Assembly: GCA_964036275.1 (NCBI GenBank)
Contig: OZ038436.1
Coordinates: 12,117,904 to 12,181,903 of the forward strand
DNA from: Litoditis marina
Taxonomy: Eukaryota > Nematoda > Chromadorea > Rhabditida > Rhabditidae
Direction of reading: 5' to 3'
Length of the DNA: 64,000 nt
The translations under genes and the position numbers were made by a program. The notes below the pieces were generated by a model that was given only the letters and a program-made list of their open reading frames with translations, was not told the origin of the DNA and did no database searches. Below are positions 48,686-60,900 of the stretch, one piece after another (positions within the stretch are counted from its first letter, which is position 1; every line of letters begins with the position of its first letter).

Positions 48686-51600
48686 AGAAAGCTAATATTA
48701 ACTACTCATGCGGTTGTAGATAGTGGTACCGCATCTCATGAGATAACCTCACGTGGGAACAGATACATCTCAATAGATAGTACGATCTCATCTCATTTTT
48801 ACCTCGTGCTTTCCTGATAGATAATGAACATTTGGGCATTTCTGGAGAGTATGCACCCGAGTAGCTGTTGGAGTATATGTAGTGCGAGCCAAATTTACAA
48901 AATATACGCCTCATGTGAAACTCGAACCGTGCCCAAATACTTCGGAGGCGCGGACGCTAACCACTATACCAACCGAGCTTATAGCACTGTTATTCACAAA
49001 TCGTATATTTGTGTTTTTACACAGCACAAAGTGAGATATACAGTATAACCTCGCCTTTCTTCAAGCGTCAACTATACACGTACCTGCCAGATGGGAATAA
49101 TCAATAATGCCACGCAAATACAGAAGAATATGCAGGGAACGAAGAGAGGGACGGTGAAGGCGTCTGAAGAGTCGAGACGGCCAGTGTACTTCCAGTAGAT
49201 GAAACCGGCCTGAATCATAAACGAAATAATGATGTATTTGTAGTTTGAACCAGCTGGTGGATGCAAATCGAACTACAACTGACAATATGAAAACTAACGT
49301 GATCAGAGTAATTACGGTGTAATTGCAGTAATTGAAACGAGCCTGAATGGCAGCACGTCTCATGATTGCTGTTACTGTATCATCGGACGCGAGTCGAAGT
49401 CATCGTGAAGAAGCAGAATTTGTTAGTAGATTCTACTTCTAACGCCTATGGTGTAATACCGCGATACGTCGCTACGATGGGGCGCGTAGTTCCCACCTGA
49501 GTCATCGTTCTTTGTGTCCAAAGTGCAAATGACATATAACTGATGATGTCATCCAAGTTCCCGATGAATGCTATACAAATGGCCACCAGAACCTTCAAAT
49601 AAGATTGATGAACAATTGGTACGATGTATGGTGTTGTGTGTGAACAGGTTGTAAGTCAAACGTCTCATCCCGGTACGGGATCAGGACGGAGAGTGCGCTA
49701 AAGCCGTATAACTCTCTACGTCATTCTCAGTGAAACTCACAGCTCAGTAAATATGACCCCCGTACTCGGTAGCACACAGTTATAGATTGCACAGTTTACG
49801 ACATTCCATACTATTGGTCGTGTCACGTGACTCTTCTTCATCAGATTTCACTACAAAGTCAAATGGTTCATTTCCATGTTGGAAATGAACCATTTGACTC
49901 ATTCTTCACCATAACTTTTTTCATTCTTCGCCATAACTCACTTCTATGAACACCGCGACTCGGGGCGATCCGGACTTCTGATGAACACACCGGACAGCCG
50001 ACGGAACCACACCACGACTGGCACCGGCGAACAGATATCTGAATCGACCCTTATACTAGAAGTACATTGAATAGTCACGTGAAGTTAGCATTCTAATGAG
50101 GCATCGTGCACTTTGTCATTGCACGTTTCTGAATTCTGCTGTGTTCAAAATGTTTCACGTGACTGTGAAATGCAATTGACTAACAGTAAATAGGGGATGA
50201 CCATAGTAGCCGGGTTGTAATTTGATCTCAGTATCATGTATATCTAAGATTTCATAAAAACAAAAAACAAAAAAAACTGTATTCACCAGAACTTAAACTT
50301 GTGTATCCTAATGTTGACGGAATACAGACAAGTTTCCGGTAAAAATACGAGTCACATTGTTTCAGAGTAGTTCTTAAAAAAAGCAACGGGACCAAACAAC
50401 AAACACGACGCAATAGAACACAATACATTGTATTTGTTTGCTTTGGAAAGAGCGAAGCATATATGGGGTATGCTCATTCCTAGGCACGCCAATATGGTGT
50501 ATTCTGTTCGCTGTGTTTGTAGTTGAATCTCGTGTTTTGGTCGGAGTTCGTGAACTATGGCGTTCATCCTCATTCAAACTACAACGAAGGTTTGGTCAGA
50601 CTACCATTGAGAAGCTACCTGCATACTGAGGTGAAAGCTACGAGCCTAAAATAGGAGAATCCAGGGAAAAACAGAAAACCGGAACGGCCAGATTATAACC
50701 ATATTAGTCTTGTCGACACCTAGTTAAGGCTTGTAGCCCCGATTTTGAGCTGGATTTAACCTATTTTAGGCTCGTAGTTTTCATCCTTGTACTTCTAGGC
50801 TCTAGAGACAAAAAGGTAAAAACCGCACGAAAACAGTCTGATCGGTTAGTTTACTCATTCAGAGTTCACCTGCTACATCCGAATATGGTGGAGTTGAGAC
50901 TTCCGGTCAACAGGAACGCGATGAGAAAGGGAACCGCGTACTGGAAGTCACCAAGGGTTTTGGCGGCGAACGTCTGAAAACAAGGCACGATTTGAGGAAG
51001 GACGATTATGTGGACCAATCCCAACGCTCCAGTCCGTTAAACTGCAATACATTTTTCAATTGCAGTTTAGAGGACCGTTGACACGAGATTGGTCCACATA
51101 ATCGTCCTACTTTAAGGGAACAAAAACTTCCATCGTCTCGTGATGGTCAAAACAGTGCTCATGGCTATATTCATTCAGTTACAGTAGAGAAAAGAGTCAG
51201 ACCCGCTTGTTATAATACAATGTATTTGTAGTTTAATCCCGTGTTTCCTCGGAAGTATCAGTCAAATGTCTCAAGTGAGTTTATATCTGACTGCAAGAGA
51301 AGTGCATTCTCTACAACCCATATCAACGTGAAAAAGTTCTCATATCAGAGGCGATTATACTAAGATGTTATCTCAAAAAAAATGAGAAAAAAGTGATATC
51401 ATTATTGCTGATGTAATAAATTGTTGGCTTGCACAAGTCAAATTACATTCAAGTAAATGCTAGTAATAACTTTCCGAATGAAAACAATCTAGTTTCTCGT
51501 AGGTGGCTTTGACGTCACGCATTCATGACTTTTATATACTTATATAAACAAAAGAATACGTTTTATCTTACTCAGAAAAATGAACAGAAATGTTATCTGT

Positions 51601-54600
51601 GAAGTGCAGGGAACTAGAGAAATATTTTAAAACATTTGGTAACTGTTCCGGGTTCGCTCTTTTTGAAGAAGGTTATGTGGTCCAATCGCAACGGTTCAGT
51701 CCTTTAAACTGCAATACATTTTTCAATTGCAGTTTAAAGGACCGTTGACACGGGATCGGTCCACATAATCGTCCCACTTTAAAGCAAGCCTATACGGTGT
51801 TTGTTAATCAACTTCGCTGTGTTTGTAGTTTGATTCGGCTGTTTTTCGGACGAATCGTGATATAAGGCGGGTATTCGAAGTACAACCCAGGCGGCGTACC
51901 AATCCCTCGAAATCTCATGAGATACTTCATGAGCTATATCTCACGAGCTTCTGATGAAATTCCATTGATTGCTATGCTACAACCTTGTGATGTCACGAGT
52001 AGCTCATGAGGTATCGCATGAGAAACTCATGTGGACTTCACAAGAGGTTGGAGGGATTGGTAATTGGTACGCCACCAGGTATTGTCCCTCCCTAGACCAC
52101 TCACCACTGCCACTGCGTCCGAACTCTCGAACTCTTGCACTGTGAGAACAGAGAAATAGGCAATGTTCATGGCGATGTAGATGGTCGCAGATATAGCTAT
52201 GCCGGAGAAAGCGGCGATCGGCAGAGTCCTAAACTATTAATATTCATTGATTTCACGCATTTATATACTAACAATACGCTGTATATACTCTTATATAACT
52301 CTTATAGATGTATTAATCACAAAAAGTGCGAAAACATCCGGAACTTTGGAACTTCTGCCATGTGAAACCGGCTGTTTGCAGCTCGCTTCTGTGGAATAAT
52401 ATTTCACACGACCTTGTAAAGAACGGAATCAGTATTTCGAGTTGCTTGGTTTAACATTTGCATGAAAAAACTGCGTAAAACTTTACATACAACATACTTT
52501 TGATACTTTTTCCTATACCTTGAATCAGACGGTTCAATATTTAGATATTCTTACTCTTATTTACCTTTTAGGATTATCGATTTCTTCTGCTCCGAAGTTG
52601 AGAATGTCCCATCCATTGTAGGCAAATAGGCCAGAATAGATGCCGAGCACCACATCCCCAGCTTTGTGGGTAGTTCCGGAGAAAGAGTTGGAGAAATTAG
52701 ATGAACCTCCTGAATTACTCAGAATCAACAAACCATATTCTGTTTCGTTCATATTGCGACTCCTACAGTATAAATACTGAACTTTAATAAGACTTTCGCA
52801 CTTGATTCTGATCCCTACTACTGGAGTGTTCACAAGAAGTTTCGAAAAAAAAACTTAAAGTTCGCGCCAGAAAGCAGTCCGTGGAAAGTTCGACCATGTA
52901 CTGTAGGAGTGTCAGTCGGAAAGATGTCTACTATTATACATATGGCAAAACGGCTAGAGAGCGGATCATAGAGCTCGCTTTTGAGTGATTTATGTATTTA
53001 CATGCAAGCATGTGATATGCAAAAGAACAGGTGATAATAATGAAAGTAAGATACAAAACTTTCAAACACAGACATGGGTGTCGAAAATCGACAGAAGCGC
53101 TCTAACCAAAAGATGAAAACACTTCTTGGAACGGCCTAAAAACATTTAGGTGCCGGGCTGAATCGGGGTATGATTAGCAGAGACTATAGCCTACCTTTGA
53201 AAATGAGATAATAGAACCCGGTTACTATTATTATGCCGGACACAACCATTTTAGCCAACGTGGCTAGGATTTGAAAACGTCCCGCAGATTTCTTCAAGGA
53301 GAAGAAGTTGAGAAACAATAGTGGCCCTGGAATAAAACAACATTTATTAGTTTACAAGCAGTAAGTTTTTGGTTTATTTATTTATTTACATGCAAGCATG
53401 TGATATACATATAGGAAACATGAAAATAGTTTTTTTGACTTCTCTGACAAAAACAAAGCAAAAGCACTGACATAAAACAGAGAATCCAATAATTCTTTCC
53501 AAAAAGTATGTGGATTCTGCGTCGAAACTGAGGACAGAACTGAATCCAGCTATCACATACTGACCCAGAGTTATCGTCTGAAAATGATTTTTTTATTCTC
53601 CATCGCAAATCAAAATGATTAAAACATTCCTCAGCACTTTCTACACTCCATAAGGTCACTGAGAGCACTTTCTAAAGCTCGAGATGCTTTGGCGTAGTAT
53701 CCAGGGTTTCTCATTCAAATATACTGGAAGTAAACTGAATATTCACGTGGAATTAGCATTCTAATGAGGAATTGTGCACTTTGTCATTTCACGTTTTTGA
53801 ATTCTGCTGTGTTTACATGTTATACAAGAACTCAGATTGAACTACAATTACCTGTATAGCCATTGTAGCTGGATAGGACAGTATACAGGAAACCCAAAGG
53901 AATGCAGCAGCAAACGGGTGCCTGCAAAACTTAATATACTATTTCAGTTAATATACTTAATATAATATATACATCACGATCCTTACAGTAAGAGATGGTT
54001 TTCCATACAGAAAGCAGTTAGACGTGGTCATTTTGTTAAAACCTGCAGTGTTTCTAGTTCGAAATGTATTTGAATTCGGCTTCGTCCGAACTACAATTCA
54101 TTTTGAGATCAAACTACAACTTTGGTTCAAAACCGAACTTCAACTCAAATTTGATCCGCCCCTACATCTTATATTTCATTTATTACCATTATGTGTTTCA
54201 TCGCAGCTCATTTCGATCACAATAAATCAGCCCTTCTTATCTAAATAACAGATTAGTTATGGTCTAAGCCGTGACTGAAAACGTAAAAGTACCGATCTCT
54301 GATAATAGTTCAAAATGTACCCAGACGTAAATAGATAAACAATTGTCATCATTTGATGGTGTAGTCATAGCGATAAGTAAGCACGAACAATGTTCGAGAT
54401 TTGTTTTAGGGACATAGTATTCGACATTTATATTTTCCATTTATTGGTGGATCACCTACTGCTGAGGGCAGTTCGTCGGCGTCTGGATTAATGAACGAAA
54501 CGCCTGAGGTAACTGTTTGCTAGAGAAAACTGAACTTATTGTAGTAATTCAAATCTATTTCATCTATTTTCGTTCGAAAAGCTATAATGCGCAATTGTTC

Positions 54601-55697
54601 CGGATCTAGCTGTGCGTTAACAATGCTATCAACTTCACGATCAAACTATCAATCTCACATTCGAACTATAAATTTTACGATATCACGTTTGGAGGGCGGG
54701 ATTCATCCAAAAACTTACCATCCAAAATGAGATAAATATGCAAAATCGTTTCCGGACTTCCGTATGGTAGTGCCCAATTCTAGGTAGCAGAGGGCGCCAA
54801 ATAGGGAAATGACTGCCCCGGCGGCCCATACGATGAGGGACAGACCCACTGAACCGGTATGCTTCAGGATGGACGTCGGCGAGACAAAGATACCTGGATA
54901 TTGAACTGTTAATCCGATATTTTGTTGAAGGTTAGGGTTCAAAGAGACCAGAAACAAAGTTTAACATGATTATTTTAAAATCTGTCAACAGAGGTAGCGT
55001 GTATCACTTCACGCACAACGCATCTAAAAGATAAAAGTAGGATACATCAGCTTGGTGAGATTTCACTATGAGTACGTATGCTAGAAGATCCAGACACCTG
55101 CAGCCCACCCTGCGTCTCCTCAAACATACGCTATTTCTCTGCCTGCTCTTACATCCCGCCGGGAAGTGAGAGACGAGAAATAGTGAGGCAGAGCGAGAGA
55201 CGCAGGATAGGAGGAAGGTGTTGGAATCTTCTAGCATACGTACTCAGTACTCAGGTTTGTTGCTAATCTCCTACAAGAGCTGAGTGTTACTCATAAACGC
55301 ATTTTCCGTAATCATCTTTTGGTGTGAAGTCATCGCGTTTAAAGTTTTGTTATTTCCAAAGCTCTGGTTATCGATAGAGTACAGATGATGTTTCAATTTT
55401 AGACAGTTTGTAAACATTCCTAAGAAATTAACCACTTAGTTTCGATGTATGTCAATCAATAACGTGTTCAATATCAATAACTATAGGGTATCCCAATCTT
55501 TGTTGTAGTTTGGTCTGAACCCACGAATTTTGACCGAAAAGAAGTGGGATCAAACTACAAACACAACGGGATAGGATATATGCACATTGTCCATTTGTAC
55601 AAAAAAGGGAACCCAATAGTTGCTTACCTGATCCGACAATATCGCCAACGCAGTAGGCTATTGCACTGACGACTCCGATCTTATTCCCCTCTCGCAT
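47699..55697 (-). CDS. SLC7-family amino-acid transporter light chain, 13 exons
   Basis: Exons, 5' to 3': 55697-55628, 54893-54719, 53921-53852, 53577-53472, 53326-53195, 52709-52565, 52228-52105, 50973-50870, 50038-49942, 49592-49497, 49209-49084, 48621-48513, 47817-47699; 490 codons plus TGA, all phases fit. Family hallmarks are GDIVGSGIFVSP in TM1, [12 protein letters not shown] in TM2, [20 protein letters not shown] in TM6 and NPKRTLPIA after it; about 12 membrane segments. Such proteins exchange neutral or cationic amino acids at the plasma membrane. The cysteine that links classical light chains to their heavy chain, normally in the loop after TM3, is absent ([18 protein letters not shown]), as in heavy-chain-independent nematode AATs. 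The C-terminus ends SIYRIKL, a possible class II PDZ ligand. Exon 10 follows an unusual TTTGAAG acceptor. ATG lies three bases after CAG. Confidence 0.93.
48890..49060 (-). mobile_element. tRNA-derived SINE, minus orientation
   Basis: On the minus strand: GAAAGGCGAGGTTATACTGT head, ATCTCACTTTGTGCTGTGTA, then GCTCGGTTGGTATAGTGG (A-box region) and GGTTCGAGTTTC (B-box). It shares its head with the element at 59030 and, more distantly, the SINEs at 33184 and 58573. It lies in the SLC7 intron between exons 11 and 12. Confidence 0.65.
50052..50188 (+). mobile_element. R1 element in SLC7 intron
   Basis: Starts TATACTAGAAGTACATTG, 13 bases beyond the acceptor-side edge of SLC7 exon 9, and retains CACGTG twice (GTCACGTGAAG and TTTCACGTGACTG). 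Confidence 0.8.
50996..51115. mobile_element. R2 hairpin element
   Basis: Starts about 20 bases upstream (in gene sense) of the acceptor of SLC7 exon 8. Arms GGACGATTATGTGGACCAAT and complement, inner arms AAACTGCAATACATTTTTCA and TTGCAGTTTAGAGGAC. Confidence 0.85.
51661..51783. mobile_element. R2 hairpin element
   Basis: Second R2 copy in the same SLC7 intron, 545 bases from the first. Its left outer arm has lost a few bases (GAAGAAGGTTATGTGGTCC). Confidence 0.85.
51893..52079. mobile_element. CTCATGAGA-type inverted repeat element
   Basis: Ends CCAGGCGGCGTACCAATCCC-like at left (about 51886) and GGTACGCCACCAGG at right, inverted relative to each other. Inside, CTCATGAGATACTTCATGAG and its complements are repeated. 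Related blocks: 13725-13910 and 37920-38100. Confidence 0.65.
53372..53470 (-). mobile_element. Possible retroposon tail (ACATGCTTGCATGTAAATAAATAA)
   Basis: The plus-strand sequence TTATTTATTTACATGCAAGC also begins blocks near 52988, 40430 and 46058, each followed by different but similarly organised sequence. Read on the minus strand these end in a tandem AAATAAATAA tail, as SINE/LINE 3' ends do. Only the shared end is clear. Confidence 0.4.
53720..53824 (+). mobile_element. R1 element, 3' truncated
   Basis: Begins TATACTGGAAGTAAACTGAA and stops after GTGTTTACATGTTATAC, so it lacks the distal CACGTG block. It lies in the SLC7 intron between exons 3 and 4. Confidence 0.75.
55072..55243. mobile_element. 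Complete foldback element with GTACGTATGCTAGAAGAT ends
   Basis: Perfect 18-bp inverted ends, with interior pairs such as CTGCGTCTCCTC/GAGAGACGCAG and CTATTTCTCTGCC/CGAGAAATAG. It is the intact reference for the copy at 32813 that borders an exon. It lies in the first SLC7 intron. Confidence 0.85.
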
Positions 55698-55701
55698 GTC
55701 T

Positions 55702-57938
55702 GCCGGTTAGCGGGCTACCTTCAAAAAATAACGTTGTAAATTACTAATACTTATAATAATAGTAGCGGTAGGAATGAAATGTATTAGTATATTGATAGAA
55801 CAACCGTGAAACCAAATCGTTGATGGTAAAAAAAAACCACTATGAAACATGAGATTGGACATGACATAAACGTTTCGTATACTGAACGACTGGAACCATC
55901 AATTTGTATATCAAAGAGATCGCGTGAAATTCAGGATAATATCTTGTGACATTTCTCATCACGAACTGAAAAAATTTCAAGATAAGATCTAGAAATGCTT
56001 CAACATGAAAATACACATAACAGACGAGATACTCTCAGGAGTTTATGAGAAACTGCTAACGCGAGATTTACAACAACATTGAGAGTTTCGCAAACTTTTT
56101 TTAAATTAAAGGCATGTTAACTCAGATTATTTATACAATACTCACAACTAGTGAGAAAAATCCTATTAACTTATTACGACGATATTTATAATATAAACCT
56201 TTCCGGTAGAAATTATGATAACTTTCTAAGAGCAATTCAATAATATAAACTACTCATGGAAAAGACCATGTTTATTTCTAACATTGTTCTGCTGACTTCT
56301 GATAGAAATATTAGATATTTCATAGATTACTTACAAGAAAGACCATAATATAAACCACATATTAAAAAGAGAATGTTAGTTTCTCATGAGATGAGAATTT
56401 CTAACCCCACCCGAGCAATTGAAAGTGTTCAATATGAAAGGAAAGGGCGTTGGGAGTAACGCAATCGGTGTCCAAAAGGCTTATCAGGCAAAGCTTCAAT
56501 ACGCTGCCACTGATAAAATTACATCAGAAAATAACTGAAAAAGAACAGCTAGAACACATTCCGTTTTAGTTATTTGAACAAAGTACAATTGTCCAGCCCT
56601 CCAATATCCGGGGCCAAGAGATGTTCCGAGTATGCTGTATGCAGACCACCTTTAAAAAAAGATATCTGGAGGGCAGTCATAGAACACCATTTCATAACGA
56701 TTCGAACTGATCTAATAAATCTTGAATATTTGGTCACTAGGACCTCAGCATGTTATAGTTATCGAAGGGTGAAAATAAAAATACTTTCTAATAACTAACT
56801 CGATTTGCTGCCTCTCATTCTGTTTTCAACTCAACACTTCAACCGAACAGTATTTTATAATTTTTATTTATTCTTGACGTCGATATAACATATACATTTC
56901 ATACTAATATGAAAAAAGGGTAACAAAAACCGGTAACTCACAGTGATACATGGATAAACATATACTATACATCTTCAGATTCAAAAGGGAAATTGTGTCA
57001 ATATGTTTAAAGCTTCGTCTCAGTGATACATATTAACTGGGTTATTATAGAGACCTGATAATGCGGTACTTTGGGTAACAAAAGAAATACAGTATAATGT
57101 TAGTCAATTGCACAGTCACGTGAAATATGTGAAACACAGCACAACTGAGAAACGTGCAATGACAAAGTGCACGATTCCTCCTGAGAATGCTACCTTCGCG
57201 TGTCTATCCAAGTAACTTCTAGTATACTTTTCGAGAGCACCTATAGCAATCAACAACGTAACCGGAGATATATGGTGCATGTCATAGTCAAACATAACGC
57301 TACTGCTGGTGTTTTCGTAAATTCCGAGTTGTACTCTCGTACAATGTTGATTGATGATGTTGTGTTCTGACTCCGACTCGATTCAAATAGTAGATTCGCA
57401 GAAATAGTTGAAAGGTGACTTGAGAGCTTAAAAAATAGTTGAACCAGATTGCAAATCTAGATGGTTCTATGAAAACTGAGTTGAAGTTTGATTGTACTCT
57501 CGTCTGAGAACTACTGATTTTTCAAAAGTTTTTTTTGCAAATCTACTTGTATTCATAGAATTGGCTATAGGCATGCATGGATGCAATTCGCATATGTGAT
57601 AGGGCCGTATTCGAGAACATCCCAACTGTATCCGACCTGCGTCTCTTCAAAGATACGCTGTCTCTCTGCTCTCTCACTCGCCGAGATATAAAAATAGTGC
57701 GTGAAACCAGAGACGCAGGGTGGGAACGAGCCGTCGGGATATTATCTCGCATACGTACTTACACTCGCTATATCTTTGTAAATACGCATTTTGTCTCATT
57801 GATTACTACCGCAACTCCTACAGTATGAATACAACACTTTCAGTCTGTGTTCAAGAATGATTTCTACAAAGAAATGAGCATTAGAAAAGTGAAATGTGTA
57901 CTGTAGGAGTGTCGGTTGCAATGATGTGGGCTATAGAA
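55702..57938. other. Spacer between the SLC3-like and SLC7 genes
   Basis: About 2.2 kb between the SLC3-like stop and the SLC7 start, both on the minus strand. AT-rich. It contains an R1 copy (57093-57226, minus), a diverged foldback (57587-57758) and an inverted CTCCTACAGTA element (about 57808-57915). No gene seen. The SLC7 start codon is preceded by CAG, so a spliced leader or a 5' untranslated exon here is possible. Confidence 0.55.
57808..57915. mobile_element. Inverted element with CAACTCCTACAGTA ends
   Basis: Left GCAACTCCTACAGTATGAA, right TGTACTGTAGGAGTGTCGG. Similar pairs occur at 25320-25520 and 52752-52920, and single ends near 33525 and 61175. Confidence 0.65.
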
Positions 57939-60900
57939 TTAGGCTATGTATCTGAATACGATTCCCTGTTCGTCCTGAAGTGTGACGCTCTCGGATGAGA
58001 AGTCAACGAACTGACGAGCATGGAAAATTTCCACGTTTGACGTCGTCGTGATGATCTGCAATCAAATATTCATTACAATCAACATCAAACAATGAAAAAA
58101 TATTTATTTACATCGTTAATTTCATTACTACTTTGTCCGATTTTGAGGTAACTAAAATTTTATTATTTTGTGAAGTTTATCCAAATCTCTTGTCGTGTGG
58201 ATGAGGTCGCTCAATGAACAGACACCTCAAGAAGGACGAGTATGTGGGCCAATCTCAATGTTTCGGTCCTTTAAACTGCAATAAATATCTCAATCGCAGT
58301 TTTAAGGACCGATGCGTCGGGATTGGTCCACATAATCATACTACTGTAATACTATGCAGTGAATTTCTGGTTTGATGCCCGTTCTCTCTCAGTAGTGATG
58401 TAAACGATGTGCTCTCTGTGATCTGTATTCAGACCAAACTACAAATAGGTGATGTTCACCCCTGAATATCGCATACTCACTTGACTCTTTACCATCTTCT
58501 CCTTAGACGGTAGATCCATGAGGGGGAGGGTGACCGGATGAGGGGCGAAGTTCAACACGGCCACATAGATCTGCAATATAGTCGTTGCCAACGGAAAAGC
58601 GGGAGGGTACTGTGTATCTCACTTTCCGCTGTGTACGCACACATGTGCCCGCTTTCAAAGCCTGCCCGTCATGTGTGCTAATAGCGCAGTGGTTAGCGCC
58701 CTGCTACGAATCTTTTGCTCGTAGGTTCGATTTCGGCGAGAGCCACAAATTCATAAATTTGGCACTCACTATATACAAAACCTGGTCATTTGAAAAAAAA
58801 TATATATGTAGTATTCTGTTTTCATTCTAGATCAAAGATTGAATAGGAATTTGCCGTATTTCGTAATCGACTCTCACGGCGAGTTGCTATATAATATCAC
58901 GAGTGCAACTCGCCGCGAGAGACGAACTATGGGTTTCCCGTGATGAACTGAACTCGTCTATGAACCCCGGCCAAGCCAGCGGCACTCGCGGTGCGGTGTA
59001 TAAAGATCAAATTGTAACTTCGCTATATAGTGGTCGCCTAAAGAAAGGCGAGGGTATACTGTATATCTCACTTTGTGCTGTGTAAAAACACGTACACGAT
59101 GGTTCAACAGCATTCCTATAAGCCCTGTTGGTGTAATGGTTAGCGTTTGCACTTCCAAATTTATGATCCCATTTCCTTATACACTAGCAGTATATTTTTT
59201 TTCCGAAATAAGGTTTTACTGTACATGTTGTTCTATCCCGCTGTGTTTGTAGTTTGAACCCGTTGCTTTCCAGTGGAAACTCGTAAGCTTTGACGTAGAT
59301 CGGGATCTAACTAAAACTTTGCTGTTATTATCTCCTTCAATAGAAATAACTGGATTATTCATCAAAAAAGACTTACATGTCCTTTGGTAACATTGTGAGT
59401 CTGCAAGAAACGGGTGACAACGAAGGCGCCGTCAACCAGTCGACCGACCTGTAGCGAAATAAATTCAAATAATGGTGATAAACAGCAAAAAACCAATGCT
59501 ATTGCGTGTGCAAAATATATAGAATACTGTTGTTTTCACTTTCTACTGTGTCAACTTAATGAAGGAAACCGAGCTGTGACGTTATATAAAAAAAGTAAAT
59601 AGAGTTTCGCGAAAGTCAGGTCAATCCTTGATGTATTGAAACAAAACTTGTGCGATACACTTTGAACCACTACTTTTGCAGCACCCCGGGAAATTCGTAC
59701 TTGTCATATAATTTTAATGTTCAATTTGAATTTCTCTACTCTTACGATCTTTGTTATAATTCTATACAAATAAATTTAACAACATTCCGGAACTAACCAG
59801 TGTTTTCCCGACCATAAGAGTCTCGTCTCGTCCTCGTAATTTTGCCAATTTGGAGAACATCTTCAAGTGAGAACGCTCCTCCGCATATTGACGCTGGAAA
59901 CAAAAAAGTACAGATTGGAGCAGAGTCAGTTGTAGTTTGGTCAGTTGTAGAACACAGCTGAACTCTCTGGTTGTAAACTACAAATACATCAGAGTTGACA
60001 AATCAGCGTGCCTTCCTGTCCACCCTAGCGATTCCTATGAAACAACTGTCAGAATCTTTAATCTCCAGATTCGTGACAACTCTATTCTTAGTCGCCGTGA
60101 ATCAGAATATTCACATTGGAAAAAGGCGGACAGAACAAAAAAGCGGCACCATTCAATGATTCGCAGAAATTGTTCACTTTGTGACTACACGTTTGGGAAT
60201 TCTGATGGGTTCCTGAAGTTTCACGACAAATATGCAATTTGATTAGCATTAATGAGTAAAAGGTGGAGATGAAACTGTTGCAATCTGAAATACGAGGGTC
60301 ATGCAGGCTCAAAAACGAGTGTAGATTCAACGTGCGTTTTTACCTGTATTTTAGGTTGTAAATACTTCATTGAATAATTCCTGTATTTCATGCCGTAAAA
60401 TGTCCTGTAGAGGATAATTTACTGGGGAGGAAAGAAGTACGGTATTTTTTGCTGCAAGGAGTATTGAAGTAGGACGATTATGTGGACCAATCCCGACGCA
60501 TCGGTCCTTTAGACTGCATATGAAAACGTATTGGAGTTTAAAGGACTGAGGCTTTTGGATTGGTCCACATAATCGTCCTTCTTCAACTCTAACTTACCAC
60601 CCAATTGATGTTGAGATAGTCGGGATGGACTGGAGTCGACAGACTCTCCTTGGTGGAGAACCCCCCGGAGATGGTGTCGTCCCACTGCATGGCCCCCAGT
60701 TGGGGGGCAGTCTAAAAAAACATTTCTCAGATTTGTACTCTGAACGTGATATATCTTTTAGACCTCCAATCTGACCGAAACGTAGAAGTCTGTGAAGGCT
60801 ATACTAGAAGCCAATTGAATAGTCATGTGAAGCTAATATTCTAATGAGGAATCCTGCAGTTTGCCATTGCACGTTTCTGAGTTCTGATGTGTTCGACATG

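Noticed and set aside
49249..49363. Possible extra SLC7 exon reading [20 protein letters not shown]
   Set aside because: Exon 10 (49592-49497) joins exon 11 (49209-49084) in phase 0 and gives normal TM10-TM11 family sequence; the extra piece would break this. It may be a decoy with chance similarity to the start of exon 11.
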